Assembly (NCBI GenBank): GCA_002308915.1 | Contig: DBWI01000024.1 | Location: 1-64,000, forward strand | Reading direction: 5' to 3' | Source: Christensenella sp. UBA1242 | Lineage (GTDB): Bacteria > Bacillota > Clostridia > Christensenellales > UBA1242 | DNA: 64,000 nucleotides | In this document: piece by piece, positions 25,334-33,637 of the stretch | Position numbering within the stretch: the stretch's first letter is position 1 | How the letters are laid out: each line of letters begins with the position of its first letter | Position numbers and translations under genes: made by a program | The notes under the pieces: generated by a model | Database searches by the model: none | Told to the model about the DNA's origin: nothing | The model's input: only the letters and a program-made list of their open reading frames with translations

Positions 25334-26470
25334 TCACCATTTGGAAATTATTCTTTGAATACTTCCACCTACACTATTAGATTTTACATCTTCCATAGTA
25401 TATATTTTTTCAGAAAATAGCAAGCAATTATCGAAATATATTTTTACTTCACCAACAATTGTATCTCTTTTTACTGGTGCTTTTAAGCATTCTATTTCAT
25501 CAACTAGTACTTGAACTTTTAATTCTTCTTGTTTGGTTAAAGGATAACAAAACTCTTTTTGAGTGTATGATTTTATTTCTGCCTTTTTACCATCTTCTAT
25601 AATTATATTATTTTGAATTGAATAAGCCGGCAGCAATTTAACCATGTTATATTTTGAAAAGCAATTTTCCATATGTGCAGCACTCTCTTCAAACATTGGA
25701 CCACAATTTAATACAACACATATCAAATGCATTTTGCCTCTTTTGCAACTAGAAACCAAACATCTTCCTGCATCGTCTGTGTATCCTGTTTTTACTCCAT
25801 TTGCACCTTCCAGTGTCCACAATAACTTATTCTTATTTTTCAGGTATCTATAATCGTTTTCTCCGTTTGAAACCTTTGTATTTTTACATGAGACAATTTC
25901 TTCAAAAATTTCATATTTATAACATTCTCTTGCAATTTGAGCCAAATCATATGCAGTTGTCTTGTGGCCATTTTCATCTAATCCATGTGGATTTTTGAAT
26001 ATTGTATTTTTGGCTCCAGCATCTTTTGCATCACTTGTCATCAACTCTGCAAAATCTGATATAGAATTACATACATGCAATGCTAATGCTGTTGCTGCAT
26101 CATTACCAGAAACAAGCATCATTCCATAAAGTAACTCTTTTATAGTTAATTTTTCACCTTTTTTCAAATAAATTGATGTTCCACTTACCCCAACTGCTCT
26201 TGGGTCAATTTCTATTTGTTCATCTAAATTTTTACAATGCTTTAATACAGTTAAAAAGGTTGCAATTTTTGTTGTGCTTGCATTTGGTAATTGTAAATCT
26301 TCATTTAAACTTTCAAGAACTCTATTTGAATTAGCTTCAATAACAATCATAGCCTTTGCAGAATTTTGATCAGCAAAGACTATTTTATTGTTATGAATCG
26401 ATACCACTGGTAAACTAAATATAAAAATAAAAATTAGTAAAATATAAATATATTTGCGACTATTTATCAT
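25334..26470 (-). CDS. D-alanyl-D-alanine carboxypeptidase (S11), DacB/DacF type
   Basis: About 378 residues. A signal peptide is followed by the penicillin-binding motifs STTK (SxxK), SGND (SxN) and KTGYT (KTG); a C-terminal beta domain follows. It trims the terminal D-Ala of peptidoglycan side chains. A second enzyme of this type lies at 29666, and its position after gerW and scpAB corresponds to the dacB-like sporulation enzyme. Three in-frame ATGs lie close together; the third, at 26470, has GGTGGAG about 9 nt upstream, overlapping the end of gerW. Confidence 0.92.
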   Translation of the reverse strand: MINSRKYIYILLIFIFIFSLPVVSIHNNKIVFADQNSAKAMIVIEANSNRVLESLNEDLQLPNASTTKIATFLTVLKHCKNLDEQIEIDPRAVGVSGTSIYLKKGEKLTIKELLYGMMLVSGNDAATALALHVCNSISDFAELMTSDAKDAGAKNTIFKNPHGLDENGHKTTAYDLAQIARECYKYEIFEEIVSCKNTKVSNGENDYRYLKNKNKLLWTLEGANGVKTGYTDDAGRCLVSSCKRGKMHLICVVLNCGPMFEESAAHMENCFSKYNMVKLLPAYSIQNNIIIEDGKKAEIKSYTQKEFCYPLTKQEELKVQVLVDEIECLKAPVKRDTIVGEVKIYFDNCLLFSEKIYTMEDVKSNSVGGSIQRIISKW

Positions 26471-26837
26471 TCTTATCATCTCCACCAAATCTTTTTGCTA
26501 TTGCGTTAATGATATTTAACATAGTTTGATATGAACTTTTGTTCTCAATATCAATATATTTAACGTTATTGTCATCTTCAACAATAAAACCAATAGGCGT
26601 TACAGAAACACCTCCGCCACTACCACCAGCCATTGGATAAGGAAGCTTTTTTGAAATTGAATTGTACTGCCCACCACCAACAACAAAACCAACTGAAACT
26701 TTGCTGACTGGAATTAAAATGTTGCCTGTTGGGCTTATGATTGGATCGCCAATAATTGTACTGGTTCTAGCTAAATCCTTTATATTACTGATTGAAGAAT
26801 TAATAAAATCATCAATATAGTTCTCATTGTTTTCCAT
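26460..26837 (-). CDS. ytfJ: GerW/YtfJ family sporulation protein
   Basis: 125 residues. Family features: TSTIIGDPIISPTGNILIPVSKVSVGFVVGG with a Gly-rich segment (AGGSGGGVSVTPIGF). YtfJ (GerW) is a forespore protein made under sigma-F and affects spore germination. It is slightly shorter than the B. subtilis protein. It overlaps the ytfI-like gene upstream by 14 nt, the same ytfI-ytfJ arrangement as in other spore formers. Confidence 0.92.
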   Translation of the reverse strand: MENNENYIDDFINSSISNIKDLARTSTIIGDPIISPTGNILIPVSKVSVGFVVGGGQYNSISKKLPYPMAGGSGGGVSVTPIGFIVEDDNNVKYIDIENKSSYQTMLNIINAIAKRFGGDDKNDK

Positions 26838-27375
26838 AATACCTCCTCAAACTGAAAACTGAACAAATAAAACTAAACAAAACATCAAAAATAGAAATTA
26901 CAAAACTTGAGTATACACAAACTAAAAAACAATCATTATTAAAACTTGGATATATTTTGTAATCAATGCTACACATTGGTTTTTTGTTTTTTATATAGCA
27001 AAACAATGTTTTTAATAATATCAACATATTACCATTTATCACAGCAGTATTTTTGGCATCACTAGTGCCTATTTTTGAATAAACACATATTTGTCTTGGT
27101 TGTATTTTATCTTTTAAGTTTGAAATAAATTGTTGCATAAACATAACGGATTTTGAAGAAAAGGAAAATTTTATTTCTTTCTTCTTTTTTGAATACATAA
27201 AAATTTTATTATCTTTAACATATACCCGTATAATGCGTATTTTTATATTCCATAAATATAAAACCATAATTCCTGTTAAGCTTTTTGCATCAATTGATAG
27301 CTTAATTTTAACTAATAAAGGAAGTACTAATATGATAATAAAAAATAGTGGTATGAGAAAAAATAAATTTTCCAT
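26824..27375 (-). CDS. DUF2953 (YtfI-like) membrane protein
   Basis: About 183 residues: an N-terminal membrane segment (FFLIPLFFIIILVLPLLV), a beta-rich region and a C-terminal hydrophobic segment. It resembles the DUF2953 family found upstream of ytfJ in spore formers; function unknown, sporulation-associated by context. The frame can also start at a TTG at 27411 directly after the scpB stop. Neither start has a good Shine-Dalgarno sequence. Confidence 0.72.
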   Translation of the reverse strand: MENLFFLIPLFFIIILVLPLLVKIKLSIDAKSLTGIMVLYLWNIKIRIIRVYVKDNKIFMYSKKKKEIKFSFSSKSVMFMQQFISNLKDKIQPRQICVYSKIGTSDAKNTAVINGNMLILLKTLFCYIKNKKPMCSIDYKIYPSFNNDCFLVCVYSSFVISIFDVLFSFICSVFSLRRYYGKQ

Positions 27376-27411
27376 ATCACTATTATTTGTTAATGCAATA
27401 AATTTATTCAA

Positions 27412-28161
27412 TTATTGTTGCTCATCGTCTTCTGTCTTTTGTGTAAAGTCCATTCTTTGAATGTTATTTGCTTTTAGTATTTCATCAATAACATCCAACT
27501 TGGCTTGATCTTCTGCTTTAATTCTCTTTACATCTTCTTCATTCTTTAAGAAGTCAGGAATCTCTTCTTCATCAGGCACATCATATGCTCTATAAAGTCC
27601 GTCCGTAGCAAGTTGATTATCATATGTTTCACTTCTAATAACATTGATTCTTTCTAATAATTCTTCATAATCAGGCAAATCATTTATATCTTTTAACCCA
27701 AAGCGCTTTAGAAACTCATCTGTTGTTCCAAACATATATGGCTTGCCAACAGCATCTTTTCTTCCAACTATTTCTATCATTTTGTTATCAAGCAAAACCT
27801 GTATTGCATAATCTGCAGAATTGATTTTTCTTATTTCTTCAATTTCTAGTTTTGTTATTGGTTGCTTGTATGCAATTATTGCAACAGTTTCTAATGCAGC
27901 TTTTGTTAATGCCTTTTCTCTTATTGGATTTAATACTGTTGATATTTCTTCAGCATACGCTGGATTTGAACACAACTGAATTTTGTTTTTATATTCAATG
28001 ATATGTATTCCACAATCACCAGCAAACTCTTGTTTTAATTCTTCAACTATTTTATTGAATGTTTTTTTGTCTATCTCTAACTTTTCCATAATAGCATCAC
28101 ATTCAACACCTTCACCCGCAATAAATAGAACAGCCTTAATTATTTCCTTCAACTTCTTCAT
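27412..28161 (-). CDS. scpB: Segregation and condensation protein B
   Basis: 249 residues, two winged-helix domains as in ScpB, with LETVAIIAYKQPITKLEIEEIR and GRKDAVGKPYMFGTTDEFL. ScpB works with ScpA and the SMC ATPase to condense and separate chromosomes. It is longer than usual because of an acidic C-terminal extension (after about residue 190). It overlaps scpA by 26 nt. Confidence 0.95.
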   Translation of the reverse strand: MKKLKEIIKAVLFIAGEGVECDAIMEKLEIDKKTFNKIVEELKQEFAGDCGIHIIEYKNKIQLCSNPAYAEEISTVLNPIREKALTKAALETVAIIAYKQPITKLEIEEIRKINSADYAIQVLLDNKMIEIVGRKDAVGKPYMFGTTDEFLKRFGLKDINDLPDYEELLERINVIRSETYDNQLATDGLYRAYDVPDEEEIPDFLKNEEDVKRIKAEDQAKLDVIDEILKANNIQRMDFTQKTEDDEQQ

Positions 28162-28939
28162 CTAGTTCAATCTCCTTATCAATTCCTTCTTCGTTTGCAA
28201 TAATATCAATCTCGCCAAAAATCGTTGTTTGTTGAGCCTTAATGAATTGTCGTTTCAACAATTCTAGTAAAGCCAAAAATGTGTTAATAAGCTCACTTTT
28301 TGTTAAATCATCTTCAAACAACTCCGTAAACTTTATCATCTTTTTATCTCTAATTACATTTTTTATGCTAATCATTTTTTCGGCAACAGTAAATCTGTCT
28401 TTTGAAATTTGCTTTGGCTCAATTTCAATCATCTTTTTTGGTGCTGTTGCCATCATTATTGCAAAAGCATCAAGCATCAAATCCAATGACATATCTTTTA
28501 GAATAATTTTTACATTACCTGCCATTTTGTCTGGTTTTTTGTACATTGTATCAATATCTTCTTGATTTGCCAACTTTTCACTTGCTTCTCTGAATAACTT
28601 TAATTCTTTTAACCTAGCAAGAAGATTTGCTTCTGGATCATCTTCAATTTCTTCTTCTTCACCATCTGGTGGAAGCAATGTTCTAGATTTAATTTCAATA
28701 AGTTGTGCAGCTATTTCAATAAATTCACTTGCGTTTTCCATATCAAGCTCTTCAATGCCTGCAATATATTCAAGATATTGTTCAGTTAAGTCAGACAACT
28801 TTACTGTTTCAATGTCCATCTTGTTGTTTTTTATAATTTCAAGCAACAAGTCAAGTGGGCCTTCAAAATTTTCAAGCTTAACTGTGTACTTATCTATAGA
28901 CTCATAATCAATTTCTTCTTCCACTAGAACAACCTCCAA
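28136..28939 (-). CDS. scpA: Segregation and condensation protein A (kleisin)
   Basis: 267 residues. Signature start FEGPLDLLLEIIKNNKMDI, an acidic middle (EEEEIEDDPEANLL), and a C-terminal winged helix (FLALLELLKRQFIKAQQ). ScpA is the kleisin that bridges SMC heads. It overlaps scpB at its 3' end and the M50 protease gene at its 5' end, so all three are coupled. Confidence 0.95.
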   Translation of the reverse strand: MEVVLVEEEIDYESIDKYTVKLENFEGPLDLLLEIIKNNKMDIETVKLSDLTEQYLEYIAGIEELDMENASEFIEIAAQLIEIKSRTLLPPDGEEEEIEDDPEANLLARLKELKLFREASEKLANQEDIDTMYKKPDKMAGNVKIILKDMSLDLMLDAFAIMMATAPKKMIEIEPKQISKDRFTVAEKMISIKNVIRDKKMIKFTELFEDDLTKSELINTFLALLELLKRQFIKAQQTTIFGEIDIIANEEGIDKEIELDEEVEGNN

Positions 28940-29586
28940 AAACTTAAAAACAAATCCAATATTCCATTTGTTATATAGGAATGAACATAATCAAATACAG
29001 GCAAAATCAATATAATAATCAAAATAATCATTCCATACCTTTGCATAAACTCTATAAACCTATTATTTGGTTTTGTTAATGCCTTGATAACATTAAAACC
29101 ATCAAGTGGAAATACTGGAATCAAGTTAAAAATAAACAACGATATATTTATAATAACAGAATAAACTAAAAAGTACTTCAAAAATACCATAAATAAGTTT
29201 AATGAATCAAAAATATATCCAATTGTAAAATAGTAAATCCCAGAAAATATAAATGCCAAAATAATATTTGAAATTACTCCTGCTAAAGATACAAGGACCA
29301 TTGACCTTTTGTAATGTTTGAAATACATTGGATTTACTGCAACAGGCTTTGCCCAACCAAAGCCAAAGAATATTAAAAACAAAAATCCCATAGGGTCAAT
29401 ATGCTTTATAGGGTTCAGACTCATTCTTCCAAGAGCTTTGGCTGTTGGATCCCCACATTTGTAAGCAACAAAGGCATGTGAAAATTCATGTACACAAAAA
29501 GAAATCATAAGCGCAAGCATATAACCAATTAGTAGTGCCAATATTTCTAAAAATGATAAATTTGAGCCAATTAAACTATATAACAT
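28924..29586 (-). CDS. Site-2 protease family (M50) membrane metalloprotease
   Basis: 220 residues with about five membrane segments. The zinc motif is CVHEFSHAFVAYKCGD (HExxH) and the second site NLIPVFPLDGFNVI supplies the Asp ligand. This is the small, PDZ-free M50 class (YwhC-like) found next to scpA in many Bacillota. The substrate is unknown. No clear promoter identified upstream. Confidence 0.9.
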   Translation of the reverse strand: MLYSLIGSNLSFLEILALLIGYMLALMISFCVHEFSHAFVAYKCGDPTAKALGRMSLNPIKHIDPMGFLFLIFFGFGWAKPVAVNPMYFKHYKRSMVLVSLAGVISNIILAFIFSGIYYFTIGYIFDSLNLFMVFLKYFLVYSVIINISLFIFNLIPVFPLDGFNVIKALTKPNNRFIEFMQRYGMIILIIILILPVFDYVHSYITNGILDLFLSFWRLF

Positions 29587-29633
29587 ACTTTATATATTAT
29601 ACATATATATTAGTATTTTTGCAAGAAAAAGTT

Positions 29634-29665
29634 AAAAAAATTAACCTCATAATGAGGTTAATTTT
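29634..29665 (-). terminator. Terminator after the dacF-like gene
   Basis: AATTAACCTCA / TGAGGTTAATT, an 11-bp stem with a 3-nt loop directly after the stop codon at 29666, then a T-run on the minus strand. It separates the dacF locus from the scpAB locus. Confidence 0.9.
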
Positions 29666-30823
29666 TTACCACTCATTAGCAATCTTCTTAATGCCATCAA
29701 AGTAACTTATTACTTCCAAATCTTGCTTTGTTATTAGTTCAATATTTTTTATTACTTGACCATTTTTTGTTATGGTTAAAAAGCCAACAACAGAATTTGA
29801 TTTTAATGGTGCTTTTATTTCATTAATATTGTACTCAATACTATAGCCACTATTATCGCCTTTTTTGCACAATCCAAAATAACTTTCTTTTGCATATAAA
29901 TCAACTATGTTTGTTTTGCTTTTAATAACTTGTACCCCTTTTAAAATTGGTAATTCACTATCAATCAACATCTTATTTTCAAAGTTTGCAAAACCATAAT
30001 TAAACAAATTAGAAACTCCCGAAAATCTATCTTGACTTGTTTTTGCTCCAATAACAACAGCTATCAACCTAAAATCACCCCGGATTGCTGATGCCGTCAA
30101 ACAATATCCCGCTTCATTCGTTGACCCAGTTTTTCCACTATCACAACCTTTGTAATATCTTACTAACTTATTTGTATTTACTAATTCAGTTGTTCTGCCA
30201 GAAGGATGTGTTAAAGTATCCATCCAAGTTGTACTTATGGTATGATAATGCTCAAAACTAATTATTTTTTTTAAAATCTTTGCACAATCGCTTGCACATG
30301 AATATTGTTCTGGTGCTGGAAGCCCAGTACAATTAACATATACTGTGTTATTCATACCAAGCTCTTTTGCTCTTTTGTTCATTTTTGAAACAAAAACTTC
30401 TTCGCTCCCAGATATTTGTTCAGCAAGAGCAACACTGGCATCATTTGCTGAAGCCATTATAACACTCCTAAGCAAATCTTCGGTTTTATATTCAACATAT
30501 GGATCAATAAAAACTTGAGAACCACCCATTCCTGAAGCATTTTCTGAAGTTGTAATCATTGTATCAAGAGTTAAATTACCTGCTTCAATCTCTTCATATG
30601 TTAAAAGTATTGTCATAAGTTTAACCATACTTGCAATAGGAAACCTTGCATTTTGGTTATTCTCAAATAAAACTGTATCTGTATTGTAATCAACAAGCAA
30701 ACAAGCTTTGGCATCAACTGGTACATCATCAGCATATACTATTTTGTTGTTTGTAAAAACACTACATATAGTAGATGTAATAAGTAGTAATATACTAAAT
30801 ATAATAAAACAACTTTTCTTCAT
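29666..30823 (-). CDS. dacF: D-alanyl-D-alanine carboxypeptidase, DacF-like
   Basis: 385 residues: signal peptide (about 1-32), S11 peptidase domain with SMVK (SxxK), SAND (SxN) and KTGST (KTG), then a C-terminal beta domain. Position after purine nucleoside phosphorylase matches B. subtilis drm-punA-dacF, where DacF is made in the forespore and adjusts cross-linking of the spore cortex. The ATG at 30823 is separated by a T-run from AAAGGAG, which is in the 3' arm of a hairpin (see separate entry), so expression may be controlled at that element. Confidence 0.93.
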   Translation of the reverse strand: MKKSCFIIFSILLLITSTICSVFTNNKIVYADDVPVDAKACLLVDYNTDTVLFENNQNARFPIASMVKLMTILLTYEEIEAGNLTLDTMITTSENASGMGGSQVFIDPYVEYKTEDLLRSVIMASANDASVALAEQISGSEEVFVSKMNKRAKELGMNNTVYVNCTGLPAPEQYSCASDCAKILKKIISFEHYHTISTTWMDTLTHPSGRTTELVNTNKLVRYYKGCDSGKTGSTNEAGYCLTASAIRGDFRLIAVVIGAKTSQDRFSGVSNLFNYGFANFENKMLIDSELPILKGVQVIKSKTNIVDLYAKESYFGLCKKGDNSGYSIEYNINEIKAPLKSNSVVGFLTITKNGQVIKNIELITKQDLEVISYFDGIKKIANEW

Positions 30824-30856
30824 AAAAAAAATACTCCTTTCATAGGAGTAGTTTTT
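30824..30856 (-). terminator. Terminator-like hairpin containing the dacF Shine-Dalgarno
   Basis: On the minus strand TACTCCT (30850-30844), loop ATGAA, AGGAGTA (30838-30832), then T8 and ATG. The dacF ribosome binding site AAAGGAG occupies the loop edge and 3' arm. The element can end the punA transcript and hide the dacF ribosome binding site at once. Confidence 0.7.
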
Positions 30857-30871
30857 TCAAATTATAAAATT

Positions 30872-31666
30872 TTATTCTTGAAGAAGTTTTGTTAACAATA
30901 TTTTTATTCTTTTGCATGCCTTGCTTGCATTTTCAAGAACTTCTTCATGATTAAGTTTATTCATTGAATCATTCTCTTCAAATGTATTAACAATAACAGC
31001 AATACCACATACTCTCATTTGCAAGTATTTGCTTATAATACAATCATATGATGTACTCATTGAAATACTATCAGCACCTAACTTTCTGGCAACATAAATT
31101 TCAGAAAGTGTTTCATATGATGGACCTGCAAATTGAAAATGCACACCTTCTTTAATATCAATTTTTTCTTCTTTTGCTATTTCCTTTAATCTTTTTATTA
31201 CTTCAATGTCATAAGCATGTGCCATTGGAACAAACACGATTGGATTGATTCCAACAAGTGGATTATATCCAGAAAGATTTATATGGTCATTTATTACCAT
31301 AATATCTCCAACAGCAAATGAAGTATTAACTCCACCAGATGATGTTAATAGAACAATGTCTTTACATCCTAATTTGGCAATAATTTCAAAAGGTAATCTA
31401 ACTTTTGACATATCCCCACTTTCATAAAAATGAAGACGAGATACAAGTACTCCCATTCTGTCACCAAACTTGCCAAAAACAAACTTTCCACTATGCCCTT
31501 TTACTTTAGATTTTGGCATACCGAGTTTGTCATAAGGTATTGTTACTGTATCAGTCAAATCAACTGCAGCTTCCATAAGTCCACTGCCAATAACAATAGC
31601 AAAATCAACCTTATTTATATTATATTTTTTATTAATCTTATTTACGATTTTTTCTACTGATATCAT
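30872..31666 (-). CDS. punA: Purine nucleoside phosphorylase
   Basis: 264 residues, trimeric PNP family. Motifs: VKGHSGKFVFGKFG, SSGGVN, FAGPSYET and an altered MST loop (SISMSTSYDC instead of VGMSTxxE). The asparagine that gives purine specificity is in IVNTFEEND. It splits (deoxy)inosine or guanosine with phosphate for purine salvage. The frame opens at a TTG at 31684, but the ATG at 31666 follows AGGAG with proper spacing. The neighbours dacF and spoIIM match B. subtilis. Confidence 0.9.
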   Translation of the reverse strand: MISVEKIVNKINKKYNINKVDFAIVIGSGLMEAAVDLTDTVTIPYDKLGMPKSKVKGHSGKFVFGKFGDRMGVLVSRLHFYESGDMSKVRLPFEIIAKLGCKDIVLLTSSGGVNTSFAVGDIMVINDHINLSGYNPLVGINPIVFVPMAHAYDIEVIKRLKEIAKEEKIDIKEGVHFQFAGPSYETLSEIYVARKLGADSISMSTSYDCIISKYLQMRVCGIAVIVNTFEENDSMNKLNHEEVLENASKACKRIKILLTKLLQE

Positions 31667-31716
31667 ATTAACTCCTATTCGCAAATAAGTTTATCAATTA
31701 GTATGTTTAATGTCAA

Positions 31717-32340
31717 TTAAATTACCAATATTACACTACTTCTAAAAAGGAATAACAACAATGTTTCAAGCAAATTAATAGCAGTAAGTACAATACTTGA
31801 AATTATAAATGTTAAAACAACCGTCTTTGTGTTCTTATTTTTAAAACACTTGTCATTATTTATTAATTTTGATACAAATGAAAAATACAATATCATAACA
31901 ATTAACATTAGCAATTGACAAGGAAGAATTATTAATATTCCTTTTATTATTCCATTAAAACTAAATAACAAAACAATCATTACACAATTAATTGATACCA
32001 AAAACGATCTGTATGCAATTAAACACCAACCAAATAAGTATAGAAAAGGATTTAGTGCAAAAACAAATAACAGTGCCAAAACCAATTCATAACTTAGCAA
32101 ACGGCTAAAAAAGTTAGATGAAAAATTTTCTAAGTCTGATAACTGATATGTTAAATTAAAACTTTCAAATATTTCTATATCACCAGAGTTAAAAATCTTT
32201 ATTGCCGTAAATACTCCAGTCAATATTCCAATAAGAAAAAATATCAAACTAACAAAAATCTTAATTTTATTATTTGAGAAAAATTCAATAAATGAATATT
32301 TAAAAGAATATAAGTTTCTTGAAATCTTGTTATATTTCAT
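31717..32340 (-). CDS. SpoIIM-like membrane protein (DUF95)
   Basis: 207 residues with about five hydrophobic segments: one N-terminal (about 28-50), a block at 88-160 and one at the C-terminus (about 175-205). Size and layout fit SpoIIM, which with SpoIID and SpoIIP drives engulfment by thinning septal peptidoglycan. Sequence similarity visible by eye is weak; the strongest support is the neighbourhood spoIVB, this gene, punA, dacF. Alternative: another DUF95 protein unrelated to sporulation. Confidence 0.6.
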   Translation of the reverse strand: MKYNKISRNLYSFKYSFIEFFSNNKIKIFVSLIFFLIGILTGVFTAIKIFNSGDIEIFESFNLTYQLSDLENFSSNFFSRLLSYELVLALLFVFALNPFLYLFGWCLIAYRSFLVSINCVMIVLLFSFNGIIKGILIILPCQLLMLIVMILYFSFVSKLINNDKCFKNKNTKTVVLTFIISSIVLTAINLLETLLLFLFRSSVILVI

Positions 32341-32377
32341 ATTATATGTCTATTCACTAACATAATAATTATGAAAA

Positions 32378-33592
32378 CTACACAACTTCATCCATCATCC
32401 AATCTGAATAAACCCCATATCCTTTTGTTGAGTCATATAAAAATACATGTGTTACTGCCCCAATTAATTTTCCATCTTGTATTATTGGTGAACCACTCAT
32501 ACCTTGAACTATTCCGCCTGTTAATTCTAATAACCTTTTATCTTTTACTCTAAACACAAATCCCTTGTTATTAACTTTATTTTGATTATATGTTTTTATT
32601 ATTTCTATATCATATTCTTCTCTTACTCCACTTACACTACTTATTAGCTTTGCTTTACCTGGTTTTACCAACAGTCTTGAAGCTACAACACAATCCATAT
32701 TGGGGTCTATGATATCACTTACATCTGTCACCATACCAAAAACTCCACATTCAGTATTTTTACTTATATTACCTTTGTCCATTGAGCCATCAACAAACAA
32801 ACATCTTAATTCACCTGCTTTTCCAGCTACACCCTTTGTAATTCCAAGCATTGTGCATGAATATATTTTTCCATCTTTTACAGGTATCACCGAACCAGTT
32901 TCGTAATCAGAAACAGCATGCCCAAGTGCTCCAAATTTATTGTCTTGTGTAACAAAAGTTAAAGTACCAATGCCTTGTGCATCATTTTTTATCCAAACAC
33001 CAAGTTTATATTCATTACTTTGATTATCAAAAATTGGTACAATATCACAGTTTATTTCTTTGCCATTACGATTATATGTGATGTTTACTTTTTCTCCATT
33101 ACAATCTTTTAATTGACTTTTTATATCGTCAATATTATAAATTGCCATGCCATTAATTTGTGTCAATATATCACCAGATTGAAGTTCGTTGTTTATGTCA
33201 TGGGTTGAGTTTGTTAATACTCTGCCATTGCCAACAATCAACACTCCATTAGTATTTATACTAAAACCTAGTGGTATACCACCAATATAAACATTCTTTT
33301 CATCACAAACAACAACACTAACTTTTTTAATTGGTATAAAGCCAAATAGTTTTATTACCATTGAAGTTTTTTTCTCTTTAACTCCACCTGTGGTCCAAAT
33401 ATCTTCCGTTAACTTTGTATCTACAAATTCACCTAATATATGTTCTGCATTAAGTTGTTCTAAAGTTTCTAATGTTACAGAAACATTATTTGGTATCTCA
33501 AATATATCAGAAAAATTAACATTTTTTACAACTATAACAAAGCATACAGATAAAATCACACCTAATGTTTTAATAAAAAACTTTTTAAGCAT
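32378..33592 (-). CDS. spoIVB: SpoIVB serine peptidase (S55)
   Basis: 404 residues: an N-terminal membrane anchor or signal (about 7-25), a PDZ domain (about 100-190, ELQSGDILTQINGMAI) and the S55 peptidase domain with LGHAVSD (His) and GMSGSPIIQDG (Ser near 368). SpoIVB is secreted from the forespore and triggers the SpoIVFB protease that activates pro-sigma-K in the mother cell. It lies after recN as in B. subtilis. Its Shine-Dalgarno AAGGTGG is inside the hairpin that ends recN. Confidence 0.95.
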   Translation of the reverse strand: MLKKFFIKTLGVILSVCFVIVVKNVNFSDIFEIPNNVSVTLETLEQLNAEHILGEFVDTKLTEDIWTTGGVKEKKTSMVIKLFGFIPIKKVSVVVCDEKNVYIGGIPLGFSINTNGVLIVGNGRVLTNSTHDINNELQSGDILTQINGMAIYNIDDIKSQLKDCNGEKVNITYNRNGKEINCDIVPIFDNQSNEYKLGVWIKNDAQGIGTLTFVTQDNKFGALGHAVSDYETGSVIPVKDGKIYSCTMLGITKGVAGKAGELRCLFVDGSMDKGNISKNTECGVFGMVTDVSDIIDPNMDCVVASRLLVKPGKAKLISSVSGVREEYDIEIIKTYNQNKVNNKGFVFRVKDKRLLELTGGIVQGMSGSPIIQDGKLIGAVTHVFLYDSTKGYGVYSDWMMDEVV

Positions 33593-33624
33593 AAAAAAAC
33601 CACCTTATATTTATAAGGTAGTTT
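33593..33624 (-). terminator. Terminator-like hairpin containing the spoIVB Shine-Dalgarno
   Basis: Minus strand ACCTTATA / TATAAGGT followed by GG and T7, then the spoIVB ATG. The 3' arm carries AAGGTGG, the spoIVB ribosome binding site. Same layout as the hairpin before dacF. Confidence 0.7.
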
Positions 33625-33637
33625 GAAACATTTTTAT

